DNA of 64,000 nt from an uncultured Aquimarina sp. (GCA_947496705.1 CANMDW010000020.1:1-64000); one strand, 5' to 3'; positions 16,727-25,354 are shown, counted from the stretch's first letter. The notes: generated from the letters alone by a model not told the origin. Numbers and translations are program-made.

Positions 16727-16760
16727 AAAAACTTGATAATCATACGATTACCAAGTTTTT
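16727..16760. other. Conserved att-proximal hairpin, copy B
   Basis: AAAAACTTG and CAAGTTTTT form a 9-bp stem around a loop with AATCATACGATTA, as at 7154-7187. It is 24 bp from the tRNA 3' end. Confidence 0.7.
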
Positions 16761-16784
16761 GTTACTATTTGATTCATTAAAAAG

Positions 16785-16860
16785 TCGGGGTGGCAGGATT
16801 CGAACCTGCGACCTCCGCGTCCCAAACGCGGCGCGATAACCGGGCTACGCTACACCCCGA
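16785..16860 (-). tRNA. tRNA-Pro (anticodon TGG)
   Basis: 76 nt on the minus strand. Acceptor TCGGGGT pairs with ACCCCGA. The anticodon stem CCGCG/CGCGG encloses loop TTTGGGA (anticodon TGG), and the T arm has GGTTCGAATCC. CCA is not encoded. It is the integration target of element B: its 3' end is the att core, and since the element lies on the 3' side the tRNA stays complete. Confidence 0.97.
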
Positions 16861-17257
16861 GAGGTATGTCTCTTATTTTGAGGCTGCAAATATAGATAAA
16901 TCATTTAAAATAAAACCAAATTAAGGGATAAAGTGATAAATACACTCAAAATTTATTTGATTTGGTTTTTGTTGTGTGGTGTTTCGTCATTAAAAACAAC
17001 TGTTTTTTTCGTTCTTAATTTTATTAAATGATGATATGTAATTCAATAAAAAAGGTACAATTTTTTGATATGTATTTAATTTTTTAACGTAAAAAAAATT
17101 AAATATCAACACTCAAACGTTTTCGCAAAAAATCGGGACTCCAATTATTGTCAAAAGAGAATTTTTTTTAGAAATATTTATTACAACGTTTGAGGAATTA
17201 TTTGAAATTAAATTCTCTGGCGTTTTCATAATCAATACACAAACTAAAACTAATTTT
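16861..17257 (+). promoter_or_regulatory. Amylase upstream region with LacI-type operator-like sites
   Basis: This AT-rich stretch of about 400 bp has no gene. Two AACGTT-centred motifs occur, CAAACGTTTTCG (17114-17125) and CAACGTTTGAG (17184-17194). These resemble LacI-family operators, common for maltodextrin genes. A clear Bacteroidota promoter (TTG / TAnnTTTG) was not identified. Confidence 0.35.
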
Positions 17258-20200
17258 ATGAAAAAACGCTTACTCTATTTTGGGCTGCTTTTATGTTTAT
17301 TGCTCCCAAATGTCAATTCGGCACAATCTCTTAGGAATCTACCTTTCTCATGGGATAATGTTACGATTTACTTTCTCATTACAGATCGCTTTAATAATGG
17401 GGATACTACCAATGATACTAATTTTGATCGCTTACAGGATAGTCAAAATAATGAACTTGATTTTCATGGTGGAGATATTCCGGGTGCTACTCAAAAAATT
17501 CGAGAAGGATATTTTGATGAGTTAGGAGTTAGTGCCATTTGGGTGACTCCGGTAGTTGAAAACAGGCATGGTTTTAACAACCCTCCGGCAGATGATCCTG
17601 GCTTTAGAGACTATCCTTATCACGGATATCATACTAATGATTGGACCGCTTTTGATCCCAACTTTACTTCTGCTGCGCAGTTTGAAGAATTTATTGATGA
17701 AGCCCATAATCATGGGATTCGTGTCTTGGTCGATATTGTGATGAACCACTCGGGTTATCGTACATACAAAAGTGTAGATGGTACTCTCGAATTTGCAGAC
17801 GAAGACTATCCTAACGATTGGGTTAGATTACAGTGTGGTACCGATAATGGAGAACTGCCTTGTGATGATTTAACTACCCCTCTTTTTGGATTGCCAGATA
17901 TAAGAACAGAATCTTCTGATGCAGTTACGCTTCCACAATGGTTATTGGATAAGTGGGAAGCCGAAGGAAGGAAACAGCAAGAACTAGATGAACTTGATGC
18001 ATATTTTACAAGAACTGGGAAGTCAAGAGCACCAAAATACTATTTAATCAAATGGCTTACAGATTGGGTAAGAGAATATGGTATCGATGGATTTAGAGTA
18101 GATACCGAAAGACATGTAGGAGTCGATGTCTGGGCAGAGTTGAAGGATGAAGCTGTTTTAGCATTAAGAGAATGGAAACTAAATAACCCGGCCAAAAAAT
18201 TAGATGATCTTGATTTTTATATGACGGGAGAGCACTCTGGGGTAAATATTATTGGTAATGTTGGAGATCAATTGCCTGATGATTTTACCGTAGGTAAATT
18301 TAATAGTATGATCAATTTCAGGTCTCCAAAAGAAGCATATACCGATTTGACACAAGAGCAGATATTCAGTTCTTTTGCTGCAAAACTTAACGATAACGAT
18401 AATGGTTTTGGTAGCCAGGGGGAGTATAACATGGTAAGCTACCTTAGGTCACATGATTTTAGTGAGTTTTATACCGGTGATATGTTTTATGGCGGTACTA
18501 CCTTATTATTGTCTCCCGGAGGCGTTCAGATTTATTATGGTGATGAATCTGGTCGTGAATTTTTTAATGCTCAAACCTATATTGATGCAGGCTATCGTGG
18601 TGATATGAACTGGGATTCGTTGGATGAAGGTATGTTATTCCATTGGAGAAAGTTAGGAACATTCAGAAGAGAACATACTTCGGTGGGTGCAGGATCTCAT
18701 CAAAAATTAAGTGATGCACCTTATATTTTTAAGCGGGAATATAACCGTAATGGAGAAAATGATAAGGTCCTGGTATTTCAGGGACAGGATGGGGACTTTT
18801 TTGAGGTACTTAATGTTTTTGGGATGTGGCCAGATGGAACAGAACTTAAAGACTATTTTTCTGATCAAACAGCTATAGTTTCTGGTGGTACAGTAACTTT
18901 TGGAACCACTTTTGGACTGGTACTGGTCGGGGAGCCTTTGGAGCTTTCTGATTCGGTAAGTCTGTCAGTTAATCCTGCTTCAGGAGTATATACAAGTCCG
19001 GTGAATGTAGAGATGACCGCATCATCTACAGTTCAGGGGGCTTCGGTAAATATATTTTACACAACCGATGGATCTACACCTTCGGCTTCCAGTATTTCTT
19101 ATACCAGTCTGGTAGTAGATGCAACTGTCACAGTTAAGGCAATAGCTATAGATTCAGAAGGAAATGAGTCTTCTGTAATTACCAGAGATTATGTTATTGG
19201 CGATGGCGGGCCTTTTGATATACATTTCAAGAAACCATCAGATTGGTCTTCGGCATTTGTGTATCTATTCAACCAAAATACAGGAGAAGCATTACCGGGA
19301 TTTCCAGGCTGGCCTGGTGCAGCTATGCAAAAAGAGGGAGATTCTCCCTGGTATAAGTATACGGTAGATCAAAATGTACAGGTAGGGATCGTTTTCAATG
19401 ATAATGGGGGCGCACAAACCGATGATACTACCAGGATTAAAGAAGGATGGTATGATACCCAATGGAGAGATACCTGTTCCGGTGAATGTCCGGGAGATAT
19501 TATAGATACTTCGTATGATGTATATTTTAAGAAACCCAATTCATGGAATACCGCATTTGTTTACATCTTTAATAAGAATACAGGAGCCGCATTACCAGGG
19601 TTTCCTGCATGGCCCGGAGTAGCGATGGAAACCGTAAATAATACTCCATGGTTTAAATATACGATTGATCAATCTGTAGAAGTAGGAATTGTATTTAATG
19701 ATAATGGAGGTGTACAAACCGATGATCTATTCAGAAACACAGACGGGTGGTATGATACCCAATGGACAGATAATTGTCCAGGCGATTGCCCTGGAGTAGT
19801 TATAGATACTTCATTTGATGTGTATTTCAAGAAACCTGTTTCATGGAGTAGTGCATTCATCTATATCTATGACAAAAATGCGAATACAGCAATTCCCGGA
19901 GCACCGACCTGGCCGGGAGAGGCAATGAGTGCAATCTCAGGTTCTCCCTGGTATTCTTATACTATCGATGAGTCTGTTGAAGTTGGTATCGTATTTAACG
20001 ATAACGGAAGTGCGCAAACCGACGATTTATCCAGAACTAGTGATGGTTGGTATAATACCCAATGGTTTGAGGTATGCCCAAGTGAATGTCCAGCCTCTGG
20101 TGGGTTACAAACTGCTCAGACAAAATCACAAAATAGTAGTGGTTCAGGCTTTGTAAAAGCGTTTCCAAATCCATTTGAAAATACGTTGTCATTATCTTTT

Positions 20201-20392
20201 GCAGGTGATATGAGTAAAAACTCTGTACGGTTAGCACTGTACGACCTAGCCGGAAAAAGAACTAAACTGATTCCTGATCAGGAGATAAAAACAAATCAAA
20301 TTACTTTAAATACAGAAGAACTTCCGAAAGGAATTTATATGATTAGAATAACATCTATTAATGATTCTAAGATAATTAAGCTTGTGAAGTAA
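17258..20392 (+). CDS. Secreted GH13 alpha-amylase with three starch-binding modules and T9SS signal
   Basis: 1044 residues hydrolysing starch-like alpha-glucans outside the cell. After a signal peptide comes a GH13 barrel with region I DIVMNH (D159, N163, H164), region II GFRVDTERH (nucleophile D282), region III GEH (acid/base E325) and region IV RSHD (D400). Residues about 570-650 look like a chitobiase/FN3-like linker domain. Three modules of exactly 100 residues start at 653, 753 and 853 (FDIHFKKP / YDVYFKKP / FDVYFKKP); their pattern fits CBM26-type starch-binding domains. Residues 965-1044 form a type A T9SS sorting domain (FPNPFENTLSL to IIKLVK). It stands alone, with its own terminator. 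Confidence 0.93.
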   Translation: MKKRLLYFGLLLCLLLPNVNSAQSLRNLPFSWDNVTIYFLITDRFNNGDTTNDTNFDRLQDSQNNELDFHGGDIPGATQKIREGYFDELGVSAIWVTPVVENRHGFNNPPADDPGFRDYPYHGYHTNDWTAFDPNFTSAAQFEEFIDEAHNHGIRVLVDIVMNHSGYRTYKSVDGTLEFADEDYPNDWVRLQCGTDNGELPCDDLTTPLFGLPDIRTESSDAVTLPQWLLDKWEAEGRKQQELDELDAYFTRTGKSRAPKYYLIKWLTDWVREYGIDGFRVDTERHVGVDVWAELKDEAVLALREWKLNNPAKKLDDLDFYMTGEHSGVNIIGNVGDQLPDDFTVGKFNSMINFRSPKEAYTDLTQEQIFSSFAAKLNDNDNGFGSQGEYNMVSYLRSHDFSEFYTGDMFYGGTTLLLSPGGVQIYYGDESGREFFNAQTYIDAGYRGDMNWDSLDEGMLFHWRKLGTFRREHTSVGAGSHQKLSDAPYIFKREYNRNGENDKVLVFQGQDGDFFEVLNVFGMWPDGTELKDYFSDQTAIVSGGTVTFGTTFGLVLVGEPLELSDSVSLSVNPASGVYTSPVNVEMTASSTVQGASVNIFYTTDGSTPSASSISYTSLVVDATVTVKAIAIDSEGNESSVITRDYVIGDGGPFDIHFKKPSDWSSAFVYLFNQNTGEALPGFPGWPGAAMQKEGDSPWYKYTVDQNVQVGIVFNDNGGAQTDDTTRIKEGWYDTQWRDTCSGECPGDIIDTSYDVYFKKPNSWNTAFVYIFNKNTGAALPGFPAWPGVAMETVNNTPWFKYTIDQSVEVGIVFNDNGGVQTDDLFRNTDGWYDTQWTDNCPGDCPGVVIDTSFDVYFKKPVSWSSAFIYIYDKNANTAIPGAPTWPGEAMSAISGSPWYSYTIDESVEVGIVFNDNGSAQTDDLSRTSDGWYNTQWFEVCPSECPASGGLQTAQTKSQNSSGSGFVKAFPNPFENTLSLSFAGDMSKNSVRLALYDLAGKRTKLIPDQEIKTNQITLNTEELPKGIYMIRITSINDSKIIKLVK

Positions 20393-20410
20393 TTAGACTT
20401 TTATGAGAAT

Positions 20411-20449
20411 AAAAACCTGCTATTGAGATCGTATCTTTAGCAGGTTTTT
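20411..20449 (+). terminator. Rho-independent terminator after amylase
   Basis: AAAAACCTGCT and AGCAGGTTTTT form an 11-bp stem ending in a T run. Confidence 0.8.
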
Positions 20450-20585
20450 TAATGTGTCAAATTGAGTTTTTTTTAAGAAAAAAATAAGTAAAAATAAACA
20501 TCTTGTTTGTTTATTAAATCAGGGCTAGATCGTATCTTTATTCACCAAAATAAACTTCCGGAGAAACAACCTTTTTTTCACATTT

Positions 20586-20599
20586 GTAACTAATGTTAC
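20586..20599. promoter_or_regulatory. Palindrome upstream of cydA, FNR/CRP-like
   Basis: GTAAC-TAAT-GTTAC is a perfect dyad 61 bp before cydA. Its geometry resembles CRP/FNR-family sites, which would suit an oxygen-regulated oxidase. Inference only. Confidence 0.35.
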
Positions 20600-20659
20600 T
20601 TATTATTGTTTTGTTGAAAAGTATTTTTATGAACTTGAATATTTAAAAAAAAAGACACT

Positions 20660-21967
20660 ATGGAAAATCTTGATGCGGCAAGACTTCAGATGGCATTTAC
20701 CCTGATATTTCATATTGTTTTTGCTTGTATTGGTATGGTCATGCCTTTTTTTATGGTAGTATCTCATTATAAGTGGTTAAAGACTAAAGATCAAATCTAT
20801 TTAACATTAACTAAATCGTGGCAAAAAGGGGTAGCTATCTTTTTTGTCACGGGTGCTGTTTCGGGGACTGCTTTGTCTTTCGAACTGGGATTACTATGGC
20901 CGGAGTTTATGAAACATGCAGGACCCATTATCGGGATGCCATTTTCACTAGAAGGTGCAGCATTCTTTGTAGAAGCTATTGCGTTAGGGTTTTATCTTTA
21001 TGGTTGGAACAAGCTACCAGAGAAGTTTCATTGGTTTACAGGTATTATTATTGGGGTATCGGGTGTTGCTTCGGGTATTTTGGTGGTAGCAGCAAACGGG
21101 TGGATGAATGCACCCAGTGGGTTTGAGTATATCGACGGTAAGTTTCTCAATATTGATCCCGTTCAGGCGATGTTGAACCCAGCCTGGTTTACCCAGGCGT
21201 TACATATGACCTTGGCTGCTTTTACTGCGACAGGGTTTGCGGTAGCAGGTATTCATGCATATCAGGTATACAAAAAGAGAAAAGTCGAACTTCATAAAAA
21301 AGCGTTTAAGATTGCGATTACCTTTGGAGCTGTTGCCGCTATTCTGCAACCGATTAGTGGAGATATTTCTGCAAAAGATATTGCAGAACGACAGCCTGTG
21401 AAACTTGCAGCGATGGAGGCGCACTATAATACAGAAAAAAGTGCTCCTTTATATATCGGAGGAATAGTAGACGATCAAACACAAGAAGTGAACTATAAAA
21501 TAGAGTTACCAGGAATGTTATCTTTTCTTGCTTTTGGAGATTTTAATGCCGAGGTAAAAGGCCTGAACGATTTTCCTGAAGATGAACGACCTAATGTGCC
21601 AATGGTACACTATGCGTTTCAGGTGATGGTGGGGATTGGCATGTTGTTGCTTTTGGCCGGAATCTTATATTTTATTTCCTTAAAAAAGAAGAAATGGTTT
21701 AATCATCATAAATATTGGTTGTTGTTTGTTGTATTAGCCCCCATGGGATTTATTGCCCTGGAGGCAGGGTGGATCGTTACCGAAGTAGGTAGACAACCCT
21801 GGATCATTCATAAGATTATGCGAACCAAAGATGCAGTAACCCCAATGCCGGGGATAGTTTTTAGCTTCTACACCTATATAGCTGTGTATCTTACGCTATC
21901 AATCGCCGTTACCTGGTTGATGCTGCGACAAATTAGGGTATTAAACGATTCAGATATTGTTCCTTGA
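20660..21967 (+). CDS. cydA: Cytochrome bd oxidase subunit I
   Basis: 435 residues, nine or so membrane helices. It binds hemes b558, b595 and d and oxidises quinol while reducing oxygen. H18 (TLIFHIVFACIG) and H182 (QALHMTLAA) fit heme ligands, and the GRQPW motif (EVGRQPWIIHKIMRT) marks the quinol-binding Q-loop side. The length is that of the short Q-loop type. cydB follows after 293 bp, unusually far, because a MITE-like element lies between them (22060-22224). A palindrome upstream may give oxygen control. Confidence 0.96.
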   Translation: MENLDAARLQMAFTLIFHIVFACIGMVMPFFMVVSHYKWLKTKDQIYLTLTKSWQKGVAIFFVTGAVSGTALSFELGLLWPEFMKHAGPIIGMPFSLEGAAFFVEAIALGFYLYGWNKLPEKFHWFTGIIIGVSGVASGILVVAANGWMNAPSGFEYIDGKFLNIDPVQAMLNPAWFTQALHMTLAAFTATGFAVAGIHAYQVYKKRKVELHKKAFKIAITFGAVAAILQPISGDISAKDIAERQPVKLAAMEAHYNTEKSAPLYIGGIVDDQTQEVNYKIELPGMLSFLAFGDFNAEVKGLNDFPEDERPNVPMVHYAFQVMVGIGMLLLLAGILYFISLKKKKWFNHHKYWLLFVVLAPMGFIALEAGWIVTEVGRQPWIIHKIMRTKDAVTPMPGIVFSFYTYIAVYLTLSIAVTWLMLRQIRVLNDSDIVP

Positions 21968-22059
21968 AAATAATATGGATAGTAGTTATTGATAATGATC
22001 ATAAAAATGAATGTGTGATTTTTGACAAGAACCTTATTAAATAAGGGAGTCTAAATAAC

Positions 22060-22224
22060 TAGTGCCTGGTCGGAAATAGGTGGTTTTTATAATTTGAATT
22101 ATTTTTGATGGGATTTTAATTTTCTTTTTTGATGCAGATGCCTTAGCATCAGGCGATAAAAAACAAATAAAAATAGCGCAAAAAGAAGCAAATTTAATAG
22201 CGATATATTTCCGATCAGGCACTA
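22060..22224. mobile_element. MITE-like element, family 1 copy 1 (between cydA and cydB)
   Basis: 165 bp with terminal inverted repeats TAGTGCCTGGTCGGAAATA and TATTTCCGATCAGGCACTA (one mismatch), and an internal palindrome GATGCCTTAGCATC. A second full copy is at 26286-26444 and a lone end at 27508-27526. It has no transposase. The short minus-strand frame across it reflects the repeat, not a gene. Confidence 0.85.
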
Positions 22225-22260
22225 ACTAATAATAAATAGCAATACATAATAAAAAATACT

Positions 22261-23298
22261 ATGTTATACGTTGTATTATTCTTTTTGATGTTTTCTTTAT
22301 ACCTCTATGTAGTCTTGGGAGGTGCCGACTATGGAGCGGGGATTATAGAGCTTTTTTCGTCAGAAGAAAATCAAAAGATCACCAAGAAAACTATTTATCG
22401 TGTCATGGGCCCGGTTTGGGAAGCCAATCATATTTGGATCATTATTTTGATTGTGATCCTGTGGATCGCGTTTCCGGTGTATTATAATATCATGGTTGTT
22501 CATCTGCATATTCCTCTCACTATTGTACTATTAGGAGTCACTTTGCGTGGAGTGGCCTTTGTTTTCAGGCATTATGATGCAGTGGTTGATAATTCTCAAA
22601 AACTATATGATATCATGTTTAAAATTTCTAGTTTGGTCACTCCTATATTTCTGGGAATGGTGTTTGGAGCTTTAATCAGCGGTAAGATTATGATTGTTGA
22701 AGATGTGTCTGCTTTAACTTTTTATGAAGCCTTTATAAGACCATGGTGTAATGTGTTCAGCATATTGGTTGGATTATTTTTTGCTGCACTTTGTGCATTT
22801 CTATCCTCGGTATTGCTTATCGGAGAATCAGAAAAAGAGGTATCAGGTGTATACATTAGAAAGGCGGCTATAGCTACTATCGTTGTTTTTGTTGTAGGAT
22901 TATCAACTTTTGGGTATGGATATCTTTCTGGGAATGTATTTGTAAAAGATTTTATACAAGATCCATATGCTATTGTTTTTGTGTTACTTTCTGCAGTATT
23001 ATTGGTACCTCTTTGGATAACTATCAAGAAGGGGAGAAGAGTGCTGAGCAGGCTTTTTGCGGGCCTACAAGTATTTTTGATTTTATTGGCAGCTTTGATA
23101 TCTCATTATCCAGATATCATTATTACCGAAACAGGAAGCATTAGCCTGATTAATAATATTGCTCCAGATAGTGTTATCAAGGTATTAGGCGTTTCACTTA
23201 TTATCGGTGGAACCTTAATTCTTCCGGGATTGTTTCACTTGTTGAAATCGTTTAAAATGATAAAGATTCTAGAACAAAAGAATAATGCTTCGATTTAA
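22261..23298 (+). CDS. cydB: Cytochrome bd oxidase subunit II
   Basis: 345 residues with about eight membrane helices. The start LYVVLFFLMFSLYLYVVLGGADYGAGIIELF and GPVWEANHIWIIILIVILWIAFP are typical of CydB. It completes the bd-type oxidase with CydA. The intervening 165-bp inverted-repeat element probably lies within the transcript. No cydX-like small gene was found after it; a tRNA gene follows 34 bp later. Confidence 0.95.
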   Translation: MLYVVLFFLMFSLYLYVVLGGADYGAGIIELFSSEENQKITKKTIYRVMGPVWEANHIWIIILIVILWIAFPVYYNIMVVHLHIPLTIVLLGVTLRGVAFVFRHYDAVVDNSQKLYDIMFKISSLVTPIFLGMVFGALISGKIMIVEDVSALTFYEAFIRPWCNVFSILVGLFFAALCAFLSSVLLIGESEKEVSGVYIRKAAIATIVVFVVGLSTFGYGYLSGNVFVKDFIQDPYAIVFVLLSAVLLVPLWITIKKGRRVLSRLFAGLQVFLILLAALISHYPDIIITETGSISLINNIAPDSVIKVLGVSLIIGGTLILPGLFHLLKSFKMIKILEQKNNASI

Positions 23299-23332
23299 TC
23301 TTAAGATTATTATATTTGCAATCTAAATTTTT

Positions 23333-23410
23333 CGGGATGTGGCGCAGTCCGGTTAGCGTACACGGCTGGGGGCCGTGTGGTCGCAGGTTCAAATCCTGTC
23401 ATCCCGACCA
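23333..23410 (+). tRNA. tRNA-Pro (anticodon GGG)
   Basis: The acceptor CGGGATG pairs with CATCCCG, then discriminator A and encoded CCA. The anticodon stem CACGG/CCGTG holds loop CTGGGGG (anticodon GGG) and the T arm is GCAGGTTCAAATCCTGT. No integrated element lies next to it. Confidence 0.96.
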
Positions 23411-23413
23411 TAG

Positions 23414-23439
23414 AAGCTGAACAAGTTTTTGTTCAGCTT
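23414..23439 (+). terminator. Terminator after tRNA-Pro
   Basis: AAGCTGAACAA and TTGTTCAGCTT form an 11-bp stem, followed by TCTTTGTTT. Confidence 0.75.
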
Positions 23440-23510
23440 TCTTTGTTTGAGCGAGATTGAAACTTGTTTCACAACCGAAGCGAAAACAAAAAGATGAAAG
23501 CTCTTGGTCT

Positions 23511-23723
23511 TTAGCTTTTATGAGTAATACTCCCAAGCTCTGGATCACTGTCAGGTAATTTAAAAGCGTTATGAATTTTCAAAGCTTTGCTTTGAGAGAC
23601 ATCGTCAACAATAAAACAAGAAGTGATATAGACTTCAGTGAGATTTTGTTTTAGGCTGCCACTTCTTTTTGAATTATTGTTACCTGTCCAATAATATTTG
23701 ATACCTAAAAGAAAACCCTCCAT
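23511..23723 (-). CDS. Doubtful 70-codon reading frame
   Basis: A minus-strand frame (MEGFLLGIKYYWTGNNNSKR, later FIVDDVSQSKALKIHNAF) that I do not recognise. It could be a decayed gene. It is the only open frame in 23440-23764. Confidence 0.25.
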   Translation of the reverse strand: MEGFLLGIKYYWTGNNNSKRSGSLKQNLTEVYITSCFIVDDVSQSKALKIHNAFKLPDSDPELGSITHKS

Positions 23724-23764
23724 TTATAAGAAAAGTTATAATCACAGATAATAAATATTTCTGA

Positions 23765-23840
23765 TGAGAGATTAAAAAAAGGTAGTGATAAAATCGACAC
23801 TCTTAGATTTAAATCTTTTAGTATATTGTCGCAATACGGC
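23765..23840 (+). promoter_or_regulatory. Upstream element shared by two small-gene loci, copy 1
   Basis: GAGAGATTAAAAAAAGGTAG then TGATAAAATCGACAC and, about 30 bp on, TATTGTC. A near copy lies at 25790-25858 before another small gene. Position about 80-155 bp before the start suggests promoter or leader control. Confidence 0.45.
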
Positions 23841-23919
23841 TGCGTTTTTTAATTCATAATTCAAGATGATATTCAAAAAACCCTTTTTATCGTGTAAATA
23901 TTAATTAAAAAAATGAAAA

Positions 23920-24360
23920 ATGAAAAAATACCTTTTACCCATTTCGTACTGGGTTACATTCACAATCTTATGTAGTGTTTTTTTATTAGAATATGAAGAA
24001 GCTACCCAATATTATAGAAACGGAAATTATTATTTAGGAAACTATGGGAAAGTAAGTTTTTGGTTTGCCATGTGTTCTGCTATTTATTGTTCTTTATTTT
24101 TGGTTTGGAATATTACTGTGTTGCAAAAAATAAGAATAAAGAGCATAAAACAACTGGTGATTATTAGTATGATTATTACCTTTATAATGATTATCTGGTC
24201 ATTTCTTATGATGAGCTCCCCGAGAGGAATTGGGGTAGATGAAGTTATTATTGCTTGGCATGTTTATATTGTACTAATAACAGCTTTTACGATTATTATT
24301 GTCTCTTATTTATCAGAACCCGAGTTGCCTGCTGTCATAAAAGATTTGAAACCAGACTGA
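23920..24360 (+). CDS. Four-helix membrane protein of unknown function
   Basis: 146 residues with four predicted membrane segments (about 5-23, 47-67, 77-98 and 112-132) and short loops. A 30-residue outer loop (EYEEATQYYRNGNYYLGNYG) is Tyr/Asn-rich. No catalytic motif or family is recognised. It has a leader element in common with the lipoprotein gene at 25897, so the two may be co-regulated. It is monocistronic. Confidence 0.6.
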   Translation: MKKYLLPISYWVTFTILCSVFLLEYEEATQYYRNGNYYLGNYGKVSFWFAMCSAIYCSLFLVWNITVLQKIRIKSIKQLVIISMIITFIMIIWSFLMMSSPRGIGVDEVIIAWHVYIVLITAFTIIIVSYLSEPELPAVIKDLKPD

Positions 24361-24452
24361 AATTGATAGAAACTATTTACTAAAACATAACAATAAAATA
24401 AAGAACTCATATTAACTTTTTGTTTTGCCTGCAAAGTTTACATTCCTGCCCG

Positions 24453-24468
24453 CCTGTCTACTGACAGG
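24453..24468. repeat. GC-rich palindrome (CCTGTC-TACT-GACAGG)
   Basis: A perfect 6-bp stem preceded by CCTGCCCG. It belongs to a loose family of CCTGCC/GGCAGG palindromes seen in several gaps of this window. Confidence 0.5.
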
Positions 24469-24559
24469 TAGATTGCACCCTAATTTTCCCATTTTTATTA
24501 TCGTAGCGTTATGAGGTACTCAGAGATGAGCATGGGTCTATTTACAGGATTTGGCAGTG

Positions 24560-24740
24560 CACAGTCTGATAGAATGCACAAGAGCTATGCCGGATGATAT
24601 TGTAATAGATGAAGATTATCGAGGGCAGGGAATCGGTGCACTGATTGTACAGGGATTATTGTAGCAACTGAAAGGTGTTGAAGAGATCTTTTTGAATACC
24701 AATTCCACATTGGAAAATCTTTTATAATACTGGCAAGAAC
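24560..24740 (+). pseudogene. GNAT acetyltransferase remnant
   Basis: A frame reads DDIVIDEDYRGQGIGALIVQ then GLL, stop, QLKGVEEIFLNTNST. This holds the acetyl-CoA-binding motif A (RGQGIG) of GNAT enzymes. Stop codons interrupt it (TAG near 24662, TAA near 24724) and no start is seen. Apart from this and the palindrome above, 24361-24907 has no gene. Confidence 0.65.
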
Positions 24741-24907
24741 ACCCAGCACTCTTGGCGCAGGGATATTTACAAAACTTTTCCTGCTTCAAATAAGGAAATC
24801 GCCTCGAAACATCAGTAGGTGATATTATATTTTTTGACGGAGTTGTTCAATTATTCCTTCCAATTCATGCAACCAAATTTGATACTAGGGAATACAAATT
24901 TATAACG

Positions 24908-25354
24908 TTACTCAATTCGGTCATAATTTTCAGAATTTGAATATTTGCCTTCTTCATCCAAAGCAATTTGCTGAAAGGAGTTATCACTCATTACCAGCTC
25001 AAATATAAAAACCTGCATCGTATCTACGATTTTCATCATGGGTCCAGATGCCATTTCTAATCGCTCTTCCAGCATTCCATCTTTAATTACATAGGTGCCG
25101 TAACCAAACCATTCATTACTGTCTTTGGGATCAAAGCGGGCCCACATTACTTTTCCTTTGCTATACATTTTGACCTGCCGATAGCCATTTTGATTAAAAA
25201 TCGTATCACTTACTTCATTGTTCTCATAAAAAAATTGATGTTTCAGTTCCCAAACACCTTCAAGGTTATATGGTTCGGTAGGGGTAGTTTTGTCCATTTC
25301 TGTAAACGCGAGAATAGAACACATTCCTAATAGAATCAGTACTAAGGTTTTCAT
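24908..25354 (-). CDS. Secreted lipocalin-like protein
   Basis: 148 residues. A signal peptide (MKTLVLILLGMCSILAFTE) is followed by LEGVWELKHQFFYE, QNGYRQVKMYSKGKVMWARF and FGYGTYVIKDGMLEERLEMASG. This pattern of strands is that of small lipocalin-like domains common in Bacteroidota exported proteins. A ligand-binding or structural role is possible. It stands alone in a gene-poor stretch. Confidence 0.6.
   Translation of the reverse strand: MKTLVLILLGMCSILAFTEMDKTTPTEPYNLEGVWELKHQFFYENNEVSDTIFNQNGYRQVKMYSKGKVMWARFDPKDSNEWFGYGTYVIKDGMLEERLEMASGPMMKIVDTMQVFIFELVMSDNSFQQIALDEEGKYSNSENYDRIE

Larger units (their letters stand above)
7210..16796. mobile_element. Integrative mobilizable-type element B at tRNA-Pro
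   Basis: It is bounded by 13-bp direct repeats matching the tRNA-Pro 3' end. Its own integrase (15379-16620) is at the right end, and a shared motif (GGTAACCGAAT, then GGTAAC, then TTATTT) lies near both ends (7285-7308 and 16663-16686). Cargo from the left: duplicated 170-bp blocks, a secreted beta-helix protein, a membrane protein, bfmA, an inverted-repeat cluster, an HExxH lipoprotein with partner lipoprotein, a decayed copy of its tail and a small exported protein. No relaxase or conjugation genes are present, so transfer would need help in trans. Confidence 0.75.

Noticed and set aside
22037..22222. Conserved peptide frame in MITE family 1 (also 26169-26438)
   Set aside because: The frame follows the terminal repeats and interior of a noncoding inverted-repeat element; similarity between copies is at DNA level and indels shift the frame.
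23333..23410. tRNA-Pro(GGG) as a second integration site
   Set aside because: No copy of its 3' end, no integrase gene and no foreign-looking cargo were found next to it.
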